From: Sphingobium sp.
Lineage (GTDB): Bacteria > Pseudomonadota > Alphaproteobacteria > Sphingomonadales > Sphingomonadaceae
Assembly: GCA_017745115.1 (NCBI GenBank)
Contig: JAGIAA010000037.1
Location: 1 to 28,251 of the forward strand
Length of the DNA stretch: 28,251 nucleotides
Direction of reading: 5' to 3'
The translations under genes and the position numbers were made by a program. Below, piece by piece: positions 1-8,311 of the stretch. The first letter of the stretch is position 1. The number at the start of each line of letters is the position of its first letter. The notes under the pieces were generated by a model. It saw only the letters and a list, made by a program, of their open reading frames with translations, ran no database searches and was not told where the DNA came from.

Positions 1-461
1 CCGAGGAACGGGCAGCCGCCGCCGGGCGAGCCACAGGCGCGGCTCTTTTCCTCGTCTCGGCGCGCGCCGCCGAAGGCGACGTCGAAGCCATAGAGGTTGA
101 GCGCCTGCTTCAACCCTTCCGTCTTCCACATGTCGGTATGCAGCGGGCCATGATCGAACGGGTTGATCCCCCGCTCCTTCGCCTCCGGGTTCTGGTATAC
201 GAGCAGTTCCATGCCGCTCTCCTTGGCCATGCGGTCGCGCAGCTCGTACATCGCCTTGAACTTCCAGGTGGTATCGACATGGAGCAGCGGAAACGGCGGC
301 GGCGCGGGATAGAAAGCCTTGCGCGCCAGGTGCAGCATCACCGCGCTGTCCTTGCCCACCGAATAGAGCATGACCGGCTTTTCCGCCTCGGCCACCACCT
401 CGCGCATGATGTGGATGCTCTCGGCCTCCAGCCGTTCGAGATGGGTGAGCGTGCGGGTCAT
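1..461 (-). CDS. cysD: Sulfate adenylyltransferase subunit 2 (CysD), N-terminal part, cut by the window edge
   Basis: This is the small catalytic subunit of ATP sulfurylase, which with the GTPase CysN makes adenosine 5'-phosphosulfate from ATP and sulfate at the start of assimilatory sulfate reduction in the cytoplasm. The translation starts [20 protein letters not shown] and contains the PP-loop segment [18 protein letters not shown], then [22 protein letters not shown] and [19 protein letters not shown], all typical of CysD. The ATG at 459-461 has an AGGA about 11 bases upstream. Only about 153 residues are present out of roughly 300, and cysN would be expected beyond the left edge. One oddity: after EEKSRA the family normally continues with KER and a SFR segment, but here the last dozen residues (bases 1 to about 38) read [11 protein letters not shown], which fits no CysD I know. 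Identity of the gene is secure; the extreme left end is doubtful. Confidence 0.93.
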   Translation of the reverse strand, partial: MTRTLTHLERLEAESIHIMREVVAEAEKPVMLYSVGKDSAVMLHLARKAFYPAPPPFPLLHVDTTWKFKAMYELRDRMAKESGMELLVYQNPEAKERGINPFDHGPLHTDMWKTEGLKQALNLYGFDVAFGGARRDEEKSRACGSPGGGCPFL

Positions 462-819
462 GCGTCTTCAAAGTCCTGAGCTTGTTGGCGCGCACAGATG
501 GGCATGCGCGCAGCGTCCCGCTAGACTTTCGACGGGGTTTTGACACGCGGCTTTTGCTTGGGAGGGGTGTGGCTGGGCTTTAGGGCGGGAGGACGGCCAC
601 AGCTTCCAATGGGCTGCTTTCACTCGCCGCCCGCAAAGCAAGGGGGCCAGGAAGGATGGAGGAGCTGATCGCAACAGAAGCCTTTTCCAACATGATTTCA
701 ATTATTAGAAGAGGTTACCAGGATTCACCGCCTTGGCGTCTCGGCCGTTCGGGAACCAAGATAGGATTCTGGCTGTTGGCTAGAGCCAATGACGCGGCAT
801 TTGGTGGGAAGGATAGGGT
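462..819. other. Divergent intergenic region between cysD and the LOV kinase
   Basis: These 358 bases separate two divergent genes. They hold the EcfG-like promoter described separately (752-777) and a GCGCGC dyad with a 12-base loop (488-493 and 506-511) in the likely cysD leader. A short open frame from 656 overlaps the kinase start in another frame and is not convincing. I do not see a clear cysD promoter. Confidence 0.5.
752..777 (+). promoter_or_regulatory. Candidate EcfG (general stress sigma factor) promoter of the LOV kinase
   Basis: GGAAC at 752-756 is followed after exactly 17 bases by TGTT at 774-777. The EcfG promoter consensus in alphaproteobacteria is GGAAC, a spacer of about 16-18 bases, then CGTT; only the first base of the second element differs. 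Transcription would start near 784, giving a leader of about 36 bases to the TTG start at 820, with the ribosome binding site GGAAGGA (808-814) inside it. I checked GGAAC motifs upstream of other genes in the window by eye and found none with a matching second half at this spacing. No experiment supports it. Confidence 0.5.
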
Positions 820-2562
820 TTGGACTCGCAAACTGACGACGAAGAACGGCTTGCAGGGGAAGGCGAAGCTTCCGGTGTTCCGGCGGAAGGTGCTGCAGAT
901 GTAGGAGCCCGAGAGCCGATCGGCATATCCGGACTCCATCACTGGCGCGAAAGTACGATCACTAAACCCGGCCTGGATGACCGCGGTAACGTATTTTTTG
1001 CCGCGATCGAAATGACGCGCATGCCGATGATCCTCACGGATCCGCATCAGCACGACAATCCAATCGTCTTCGCAAACAAAGCTTTCCTGGACCTCACGCT
1101 GTATGAAGAAAGCGAAGTCCTAGGCCGCAACTGCCGTTTCCTCCAAGGCGCCGACACGGACCGCGAACAGGTAGCCGAACTCCGGAAAGCCATCGCAAAC
1201 CGGGATTCCATCGCGATCGAAATCCTGAACTACCGGCGGGACGGCAGCCCATTCTGGAACGCGGTCTTCATCGGACCGGTATTCGACGTTTCCGGCGAAC
1301 TGCTCTACTTTTTCGCCAGCCAGTTGGACGTCACACGAAGGCGCGAAACGGAGCAATTCCTGCGTCAGGCCCAAAAGATGGAAGCAATCGGGCAACTAAC
1401 GGCCGGTCTCGCGCATGACTTCAACAACCTCCTCCAGGTCGTTGGCGGCAGCCTCGAACTCGCGGCCGCGCGGGTCAGCGATGAGCGTGCATTGCGGCAT
1501 ATCGAGAATGCCCAGTCGGCCGCATCTAAGGGGGCGAAGCTCACGGGTCAGCTACTCGCCTTCGCCCGGAAAACGCGCCTTACGCCCAAATCGGTGGACG
1601 TGAGTGACTGCGTGCAGAGCTTCGTGAACGTGCTTGAGAGCGCCATCGGCAAGGAAGTGGAATTGCACCTCAGCCTCCGAAGAGGGCTTCCCAAGATCCA
1701 TCTCGATCCGGATCAGTTCGAGATGGCCGTGCTGAACGTCGTTATGAACGCCAAGGACGCGATGCGCGGCGGCGGCCTTGTGACCATCGCGACTGGCAAA
1801 GTTCATTTGAACGGCGATGCCCCTGCCCGGCAACTTCCGTCCGGCGATTATGTGATGGTGGAGGTAGTCGACGAAGGAATGGGCATGCCGCCGCATGTCA
1901 TCCAACGCGCCGTAGAGCCCTTCTTCACGACAAAGCCTACCGGACAAGGAACTGGGCTCGGCTTGGCTATGGCGAGTGGATTTGTTCAGCAATCACGCGG
2001 TCGATTGGAGATCGAGAGCGAGCAAGGGGCCGGCACGACGATCAGGATGCTATTCCCGATCTCCGTTCAGCCTGATGACGAGCCGGCGTCGGAGAAGCCC
2101 AAATCATCGACGATATCAGGCAAAGCCGGCGAGAACGAACATATCCTGGTGGTCGAAGACAGCCCCGAGGTACTCGCTCTCGCGAAGGAAATACTGGAAG
2201 CAGCGGGCTACCGCGTATCGACGGCCACGTCCGGCGACGAGGGCATCAACGTGCTGAGACAAATCATTGACGCTGATCCTGTCGATCTCCTCTTTACTGA
2301 TCTGGTGATGCCGGGCGGCATGAACGGCATCGTTTTGGCCGAAGAAGCGATCAAGCTTGATCCTGCAATCGGGATTCTCATGACGACAGGATATAATGAG
2401 CAACTCGTTGCCGACGGACCGCAGATCGTTTCGCAGGATGTGCTAGGAAAGCCATATCGTGGCAGTGAGCTTCTCGATCGAGTTCGGCAGGCCCTCGCCA
2501 ATCGAACACCGGTGGAGCGGGAAAGGAGACGGCGATCCGATTATGGGCACGCCGAAGCGTGA
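820..2562 (+). CDS. LOV-domain hybrid histidine kinase (blue-light photoreceptor kinase with C-terminal receiver)
   Basis: This 580-residue soluble protein is a predicted flavin-binding blue-light sensor that autophosphorylates and passes phosphate to its own receiver. The LOV domain spans about 58-172: GRNCRFLQG at 102-110 carries the adduct-forming Cys105, NYRRDGSPFWN (137-147) supplies the flavin-contacting Asn residues, and Gln168 sits in FFASQLDVT. A HisKA segment follows with phosphoacceptor His199 in LAHDFNN, then a HATPase domain with N-box Asn310, DEGMGM (351-356), FFTTKP (368-373) and GQGTGLGL (375-382). A receiver domain covers about 441-560, with phosphoacceptor Asp494 in LLFTDLVMPGG and Lys544. 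No membrane segment or signal peptide is visible. The start is TTG at 820, chosen for the GGAAGGA seven bases or so upstream; the first ATG in frame (residue 65) would cut into LOV. The H-box is of the ordinary HDFNN kind, not HWE. No separate response regulator lies nearby. Confidence 0.92.
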   Translation: MDSQTDDEERLAGEGEASGVPAEGAADVGAREPIGISGLHHWRESTITKPGLDDRGNVFFAAIEMTRMPMILTDPHQHDNPIVFANKAFLDLTLYEESEVLGRNCRFLQGADTDREQVAELRKAIANRDSIAIEILNYRRDGSPFWNAVFIGPVFDVSGELLYFFASQLDVTRRRETEQFLRQAQKMEAIGQLTAGLAHDFNNLLQVVGGSLELAAARVSDERALRHIENAQSAASKGAKLTGQLLAFARKTRLTPKSVDVSDCVQSFVNVLESAIGKEVELHLSLRRGLPKIHLDPDQFEMAVLNVVMNAKDAMRGGGLVTIATGKVHLNGDAPARQLPSGDYVMVEVVDEGMGMPPHVIQRAVEPFFTTKPTGQGTGLGLAMASGFVQQSRGRLEIESEQGAGTTIRMLFPISVQPDDEPASEKPKSSTISGKAGENEHILVVEDSPEVLALAKEILEAAGYRVSTATSGDEGINVLRQIIDADPVDLLFTDLVMPGGMNGIVLAEEAIKLDPAIGILMTTGYNEQLVADGPQIVSQDVLGKPYRGSELLDRVRQALANRTPVERERRRRSDYGHAEA

Positions 2563-2781
2563 AAACGGCCGGCATCTAACCCGCGAGGTAACCCCATCGG
2601 CACCCCTTGACCATAAGGCAGCGTAACGCTGATGACAGGTCGAAGAGCTGCGTTGCCGCCAGGGCGTTGAGACGCATGTCGCCGGATCGCCCCGAACGCG
2701 CGGCAGGGCGTGCCGGTTCGTCGCAAATCGATTGCTTCGTTAACCTCTCATCGGACAAGATGGGCACGGTTGGAGGGAAGA
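2563..2781. other. Intergenic region before the small secreted protein
   Basis: These 219 bases between two + strand genes contain no supported gene. TTGACC at 2607-2612 resembles a -35 box, but no good -10 follows at the right spacing. I see no clear terminator for the kinase gene. Confidence 0.4.
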
Positions 2782-3114
2782 ATGGCCCGCAAATTTGGTT
2801 TGATGATCAGCGCCTTGGCGATGGGCGCGACGCTGCTGCCGGCAGCGGCGATGGCGGACGATCCGCGCGATCCTTCGATGCGCAGCGCTGCGGCGCGGGC
2901 GCGCGACAGTGCCGAGACCAAGCGGCTGAACCAGGGCCAGCTGTCTTATGTGCGCGAGCGCGACGGCAAGATCCTTGGGGACTATCGGCGCGCGCAGGGA
3001 GACATCGATACGGCCTACGAGCGCGCCAACGCCGACTATGCGCGCAAGATGGCCGCCTGGCGCCGCGCGGTAGCGGCCTGCAATGCGGGCGACCGGGCCT
3101 ATTGCGATAACTGA
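2782..3114 (+). CDS. Small secreted protein of unknown function
   Basis: I do not recognise this 110-residue protein. It begins with a typical Sec signal peptide (MARKFGLMISALAMGATLLPAAAMA) probably cut before DDPRDP at about residue 25. The mature part is short, charged and rich in Arg, Ala, Asp and Glu, likely helical, with RDSAETKRLNQGQ and YRRAQGDIDTAYERANADYARKMAAWRRA. Two Cys (100 and 108) close to the C-terminus could form a disulfide in the periplasm. The start ATG at 2782 is chosen because GGAGGGAAG (2772-2780) lies directly upstream and because it begins the signal peptide; a longer frame from 2710 has no signal. A stem-loop follows the gene. It could be a periplasmic or surface-associated protein; nothing in the neighbours says more. 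Confidence 0.75.
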   Translation: MARKFGLMISALAMGATLLPAAAMADDPRDPSMRSAAARARDSAETKRLNQGQLSYVRERDGKILGDYRRAQGDIDTAYERANADYARKMAAWRRAVAACNAGDRAYCDN

Positions 3115-3130
3115 GTAGCGATCGAGCGCA

Positions 3131-3161
3131 CTGCCCCGGCCTCGAGATATCGGCCGGGCAG
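3131..3161 (+). terminator. Stem-loop after the small secreted protein
   Basis: CTGCCCCGGCC (3131-3141) pairs with GGCCGGGCAG (3152-3161) with one bulged base, 17 bases after the stop codon. There is no T-run after it, so it may be an imperfect terminator or an mRNA 3' stabiliser. Confidence 0.35.
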
Positions 3162-3200
3162 CGCGGAACCGCGCGTACCTTACCCTCCCCTCGCAACCGA

Positions 3201-3229
3201 TTGCGCGGATGACCGACTCCTGCAATAGT
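3201..3229 (+). promoter_or_regulatory. Candidate housekeeping promoter of the esterase gene
   Basis: TTGCGC (3201-3206) and AATAGT (3224-3229) are 17 bases apart and resemble -35 and -10 boxes. A start near 3236 would leave a leader of about 46 bases before the TTG codon at 3282. Confidence 0.35.
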
Positions 3230-3233
3230 CTGA

Positions 3234-4451
<1,218 letters not shown>

Positions 4452-4469
4452 GCGATTGCCGGGCGGGCT

Positions 4470-7028
4470 TCAAGCCTCGTCCTTGGCCGCGCTCTTGGTC
4501 TTTGCCTTCGCCGCCTTCTTCGCAGGCGCCTTCTTCTTGGCCGGTGCCTTTTTCTTGCCCTTCTTCGACGGGCCCGCCGCGGCGCGGGCGTCGATGAGCG
4601 TCACCGCCTCGTCGAGCGTCAGCGCCTCGGGCTGGATGGTCTTGGGCAGCGTCGCGTTTGTCGTGCCGTCGGTCACATAGGGCCCGAAGCGGCCGGCCAT
4701 GAGCTTGATCTCGTCGCCACTGGTCGGATGCGCGCCGAGGACCTTGAGCGGCTCGGTGCCACGGCGCGCCCCGCCCCGGTTGGCGGCGTCGGCGAGCTTG
4801 GAGACGGCGGCGTTCATGCCGGTCTCGAACACCTCGGCAGTGCTGTTGAGCTTCGCATATTTGCCATCGTGCGCCAGATACGGCCCATACCGGCCGAGGC
4901 TCGCGGTGATCGGCTTCCCGGTCTCGGGATGGTCGCCGATCGCGCGCGGCAGCGAGAGCAGCTTGACCGCCCAGTCGAGCGTCAGTTCGCCATCGGGCAG
5001 GTCCTTGGGAATGGACGAGCGCGCCGCCTCCTTGCCTGAGCCCATCTCGATATAGGGGCCGAAGCGGCCGGCCTTGCGGACGATGCTTTCGCCGGTGTCG
5101 GGATGCTTGCCGACCTCGTCGGTGCCATTACCCTCGGTGCCCGCGCCTTCGGTGCCGCCGGGCTGGCCGAACTTACGGGTATATTTGCACTCCGGATAGT
5201 TGGAGCAGGCAATGAACGCGCCGAAACGGCCGCCGCGCAACGAGAGCCGGCCAGTGCCGCAGAGCGGGCAGAGACGCGGGTCGCTGCCGTCTGCCTTCTC
5301 GGGGAACAGCATCGGCGCGAGAAACTCGTCTAGATCGGCGGTAATCTCGGACGGCTTCTTGTCCATGATCTCGACGGTCTTGGGCTTGAAGTCGCGCCAG
5401 AAGGCCTCGAGCACAGCCTGCCACTCGGCGCGACCGCCAGAGATGTCGTCGAGCTCATCCTCCAGCCCTGCGGTGAAGTCATAGGCGACATAGCGCTCGA
5501 AGAAGCGCTCGAGGAAGGCCGTCAGTAGACGGCCACTTTCGGCCGCGAAGAAGCGGTTCTTTTCCACGTCGACATAATTACGGTCCTTAAGCGTCTGAAT
5601 GATCGACGCATAAGTGGACGGGCGGCCGATGCCGAGCTCTTCCAGGCGCTTGACCAGGCTCGCCTCGGAATAGCGCGGCGGCGGCTGCGTGAAATGCTGT
5701 TCGGCGTTGACGGCCTTCTTGACCGGCGCATCGCCCGCGGCCATGCGGGGCAGGATCTTGCCGTCCTCATCCTCTGCATCGTCGCGGCCTTCTTCATAAA
5801 GGGCGAGGAAGCCCGGGAAGAGCACGACCTGGCCGGTGGCGCGCAGCCCATGTTGGCCGGTGCCATCGCTCAGGTCGACCGTGGTGCGCTCCATGCGCGC
5901 CGAGGCCATCTGGCTGGCGAGCGCGCGCTTGTAGATCAGCTCGTAAAGGCGGGCGTGATCGCCGCTGCCGGCACGGTCCTTCGAGAAATCGGTGGGACGG
6001 ATCGCCTCGTGCGCCTCCTGCGCATTCTTGGCCTTGGTCTGGTACTGGCGCGGCTTGTCGGGGACGTAGCCGGCGTCATAGCGGTCCGCGATGGCCTTGC
6101 GGGCGGCGGAAATGGCGCTGCCATCCATCTGCACGCCGTCGGTCCGCATGTAGGTGATCGCGCCATCTTCATAGAGGTTCTGCGCGACGCGCATGGTGTG
6201 GCTGGCCGAAAAGCCGAGCTTGCGCGCGGCCTCCTGCTGCAGCGTCGAGGTGGTGAAGGGCGGCGGGGGATTGCGCGTCGCGGGCTTGGTCTCGACCGAG
6301 GCAACCGTGAAGCGTCCGGCCTCGACATCGGCCTTGGCGGCGAGCGCGTCGCCTTCCTTGCCGATGCTCAGGCGGTCGAGCTTCTCGCCCTTCCACTTGA
6401 TCAGACGCGCGACGAACCCCTGCCCGCCGTGCTCCATGTCGGCCGCGACCGACCAATATTCCTGCGGCTTGAACGCCTCAATCTCGCGCTCGCGCTCGAC
6501 GATGAGGCGCAGCGCCACCGATTGCACGCGCCCGGCCGACTTCGCGCCGGGCAGCTTGCGCCACAGCACGGGCGAGAGCGTGAAGCCCACGAGATAGTCG
6601 AGCGCGCGGCGGGCGCGATAGGCATCGATCAGATCCTCGTCCAGCGCACGGGGATGCTTCATCGCCTCGGTGATCGTCGCCCTGGTGATCGCGTTGAAGG
6701 TGACGCGCTCCACGTCCTTGGGCAGCGCCTTCTTTTGGCGCAGCACTTCCTGCACATGCCAGCTGATCGCCTCGCCCTCGCGATCGGGGTCGGTGGCGAG
6801 GATCAACCGGTCGGCCTTCTTGGCCTCATCGGTGATCGCCTTGAGCTGGCGCGCCTTGTCGCCATAATTTTCCCAGGCCATCGCGAAGCCGTCGTCCGGG
6901 TTCACCGAGCCGTCCTTCGCCGGGAGATCGCGGACGTGACCGTAGGACGCCAGGACCCGATAGTCCCCGCCCAGATACTTCTCGATGGTCTTGGCCTTGG
7001 CCGGCGATTCGACGATGACGAGTTGCAA
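4470..7028 (-). CDS. topA: DNA topoisomerase I
   Basis: This 852-residue type IA topoisomerase relaxes negative supercoils by transient single-strand cleavage. The Toprim domain opens the protein (VIVESPAKAKTI with Glu7; ATDPDREGE with Asp80, Asp82 and Glu84), the core contains RRALDYLVGF and AGRVQSVALRLIV, and the active-site Tyr293 lies in AITYMRTDG. A four-Cys zinc motif is seen at Cys587, 590, 608 and 614, followed by Toprim C-terminal repeats (three to four GRFGPY or GRYGPY segments, about 640-800). The last 35 residues or so form a Lys/Ala/Pro tail (KKGKKKAPAKKKAPAKKAA), a disordered DNA-binding type extension. The start ATG is at 7026-7028. The upstream genes on the same strand are the PEPxxWA-CTERM gene and, further away, dprA and plsY. 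No terminator is visible; the convergent esterase gene ends 18 bases away. Confidence 0.98.
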   Translation of the reverse strand: MQLVIVESPAKAKTIEKYLGGDYRVLASYGHVRDLPAKDGSVNPDDGFAMAWENYGDKARQLKAITDEAKKADRLILATDPDREGEAISWHVQEVLRQKKALPKDVERVTFNAITRATITEAMKHPRALDEDLIDAYRARRALDYLVGFTLSPVLWRKLPGAKSAGRVQSVALRLIVEREREIEAFKPQEYWSVAADMEHGGQGFVARLIKWKGEKLDRLSIGKEGDALAAKADVEAGRFTVASVETKPATRNPPPPFTTSTLQQEAARKLGFSASHTMRVAQNLYEDGAITYMRTDGVQMDGSAISAARKAIADRYDAGYVPDKPRQYQTKAKNAQEAHEAIRPTDFSKDRAGSGDHARLYELIYKRALASQMASARMERTTVDLSDGTGQHGLRATGQVVLFPGFLALYEEGRDDAEDEDGKILPRMAAGDAPVKKAVNAEQHFTQPPPRYSEASLVKRLEELGIGRPSTYASIIQTLKDRNYVDVEKNRFFAAESGRLLTAFLERFFERYVAYDFTAGLEDELDDISGGRAEWQAVLEAFWRDFKPKTVEIMDKKPSEITADLDEFLAPMLFPEKADGSDPRLCPLCGTGRLSLRGGRFGAFIACSNYPECKYTRKFGQPGGTEGAGTEGNGTDEVGKHPDTGESIVRKAGRFGPYIEMGSGKEAARSSIPKDLPDGELTLDWAVKLLSLPRAIGDHPETGKPITASLGRYGPYLAHDGKYAKLNSTAEVFETGMNAAVSKLADAANRGGARRGTEPLKVLGAHPTSGDEIKLMAGRFGPYVTDGTTNATLPKTIQPEALTLDEAVTLIDARAAAGPSKKGKKKAPAKKKAPAKKAAKAKTKSAAKDEA

Positions 7029-7052
7029 ATTGATGCTCCGGAAATGGCCCTA

Positions 7053-7064
7053 CGCGTATACGCG
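7053..7064. promoter_or_regulatory. Perfect 12-bp palindrome in the topA leader/promoter region
   Basis: CGCGTATACGCG lies 25 bases upstream of the topA start. Its centre, read on the minus strand as TATACG, could be a -10 box, but the matching -35 position (TTCCGC) is poor. It could instead be an operator. The call rests only on symmetry and position. Confidence 0.25.
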
Positions 7065-7109
7065 CGAGTCTGGAGAGCGGAATTGCACCTCGTCAAGCGT
7101 CTGTCGAAG

Positions 7110-7655
7110 TCAGGCGAAGGCGACCCTCACTGTCCGGCGGCGGCGCATCGCTGCACCGACGACTCCGAGGCCAACGGCCAGCATCGCCCAGCTTGCAGGC
7201 TCGGGCACCGCCTGCGCGACGTAAGAGCGGGCGCCGGGCGTATCATAGTCGTCAAATGCCGCGGGCCCGAACGTGATGAGCGTCGGCGCATCTACCGGCC
7301 CCTTGAACAGCTGGATGCCGGTGAGGTTCACCGTGTCGTAGATGTTCGTGTCGGGATTGAGGAAAGTGATCGTGAGGCCGCCGAGTGCCGCCGCGCTGTA
7401 GAAGGTCAGACCGCCGATCCCGGCATGACCGCCAAACGTGCCGGCCACGTTCGCGATGTAGAAAACATCCGGATCGGTGGAATCCGGAAAGAAGTAGTTG
7501 GGCGCACTTGCATCGGCGCCCGCTACGGGATGATCGTCGAGCGTGAAACTCGCGGCATAGCTGCCGGTGATCGTATAGAGCAGCGGCGCGGCGCTCGCCG
7601 GTTGTACCGCCAGTGCGAGCGGCGCGAGAGCCGCGACGATCCGATAGATCTTCAT
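7110..7655 (-). CDS. PEPxxWA-CTERM sorting-domain protein
   Basis: This 181-residue exported protein is predicted to be anchored or processed by an exosortase system. It has an N-terminal signal peptide (MKIYRIVAALAPLALAVQPASA) and, at the C-terminus, the tripartite sorting signal VPEPASWAMLAVGLGVVGAAMRRRR (from about residue 150): a PEPxxWA motif, a hydrophobic helix and a basic cluster. The middle is Thr/Gly/Asp-rich, likely beta structure, with no Cys and no enzymatic motif I recognise. GGGGACG, six bases upstream on the minus strand (7661-7667 region), supports the ATG at 7655. No exosortase (xrtA-like, or the EPS genes that go with it) is in the window, so processing must depend on a distant locus. 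It lies upstream of topA on the same strand and is divergent from the lipoprotein gene. Function beyond surface localisation is unknown. Confidence 0.88.
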   Translation of the reverse strand: MKIYRIVAALAPLALAVQPASAAPLLYTITGSYAASFTLDDHPVAGADASAPNYFFPDSTDPDVFYIANVAGTFGGHAGIGGLTFYSAAALGGLTITFLNPDTNIYDTVNLTGIQLFKGPVDAPTLITFGPAAFDDYDTPGARSYVAQAVPEPASWAMLAVGLGVVGAAMRRRRTVRVAFA

Positions 7656-7708
7656 ATATTCGTCCCCACAAAGAGTGCAGGTTCATGCGGTTAGCCCTGC
7701 CATGTGAC

Positions 7709-7724
7709 CGTTCGAAGACGAACG
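7709..7724. repeat. Short inverted repeat in the divergent promoter region
   Basis: CGTTCG (7709-7714) and CGAACG (7719-7724) flank AAGA, and ACCGTT occurs on both sides (7707-7712 and 7725-7730). It lies between the divergent PEPxxWA-CTERM and lipoprotein genes and could be an operator for either; this is inference only. Confidence 0.25.
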
Positions 7725-7786
7725 ACCGTTAGCGTAATCGTCATCCCGACGAACTAGGGAACGGGCATGGATATGGGAGAATGGCG

Positions 7787-8269
7787 ATGCGGCGGATATT
7801 CTGCGTGGCGGCCCTGCTGGTGAGCGCGTGCGGACCGACCGGTGCGGCCGGAGATCCGGACACGGATTGGGCCGGCGCCAAGACCATGCCGACCGGCGCT
7901 GGCAGCGTGATCTTTGGCACGCCCCGCGACGGCGTCCATTTCTCCGACCCGGCCTACCTACCCGCCTGGGCGCCGCAATATCCGGGCGCGATGGTCATGA
8001 GCAAGCTCGTCCAGCGCGATGCGCAGGGCGTCATCGGACGTGGAACGGAATTCACCACGTCCGACCCCTATGACAAGGTCGTTGTCTTCTACGCCGACGC
8101 CGTGAAACGGTCCGGCCGGGAGCCGATCGCGGTCACCAACACGGCCCAGATGGCGGCCTATGTCTTTCCCGCCGAAAAGGGCTACAATAGCAGCATCATC
8201 ATACGCACGACGTCAGGTGAAAGCGCAGCGAAGGTCTCGATCGTCATTGCCGTCCCGACGGATCGCTGA
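7787..8269 (+). CDS. Predicted small lipoprotein of unknown function
   Basis: I do not recognise the family of this 160-residue protein. It starts MRRIFCVAALLVSACGP, where VSAC fits a lipobox, so the mature protein would be lipidated at Cys15 and attached to a membrane. The rest contains DPAYLPAWAPQYPGAMVM, TTSDPYDKVVVFYADAVKRSGREPI and a C-terminal SIIIRTTSGESAAKVSIVIAVP, a mixed alpha/beta fold. The segment DPYDKVVVFYADAVKRSG resembles short domains found in other proteobacterial exported proteins in which a helix follows an S-D-P-x-x-K-V motif, but I cannot name one. I chose ATG 7787 over 7781 because GGGAGA (7775-7780) is correctly spaced only for the former. It is convergent with dprA and divergent from the PEPxxWA-CTERM gene. 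Confidence 0.72.
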   Translation: MRRIFCVAALLVSACGPTGAAGDPDTDWAGAKTMPTGAGSVIFGTPRDGVHFSDPAYLPAWAPQYPGAMVMSKLVQRDAQGVIGRGTEFTTSDPYDKVVVFYADAVKRSGREPIAVTNTAQMAAYVFPAEKGYNSSIIIRTTSGESAAKVSIVIAVPTDR

Positions 8270-8291
8270 GCTGAAGGGTCTGGCCGATATC

Positions 8292-8306
8292 GAGACGTTC
8301 GGTCTC
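8292..8306 (+). terminator. Weak stem-loop between the lipoprotein gene and dprA
   Basis: GAGAC (8292-8296) pairs with GTCTC (8302-8306) around GTTCG, followed by TTCTGT. The stem is short, so this is at best a weak terminator for the + strand gene. Confidence 0.25.
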
Positions 8307-8311
8307 TTCTG

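Noticed and set aside
656..904. 82-codon frame starting before the LOV kinase
   Set aside because: AGGAAGG lies next to its ATG, too close for a normal spacing, and it overlaps the kinase start in another frame with no recognisable protein.
5694..7694. Very long open frame (666 codons) on the + strand opposite topA
   Set aside because: Antisense shadow of topA and the PEPxxWA-CTERM gene, produced by high GC; low-complexity Arg/Gly/Leu composition and no family resemblance.
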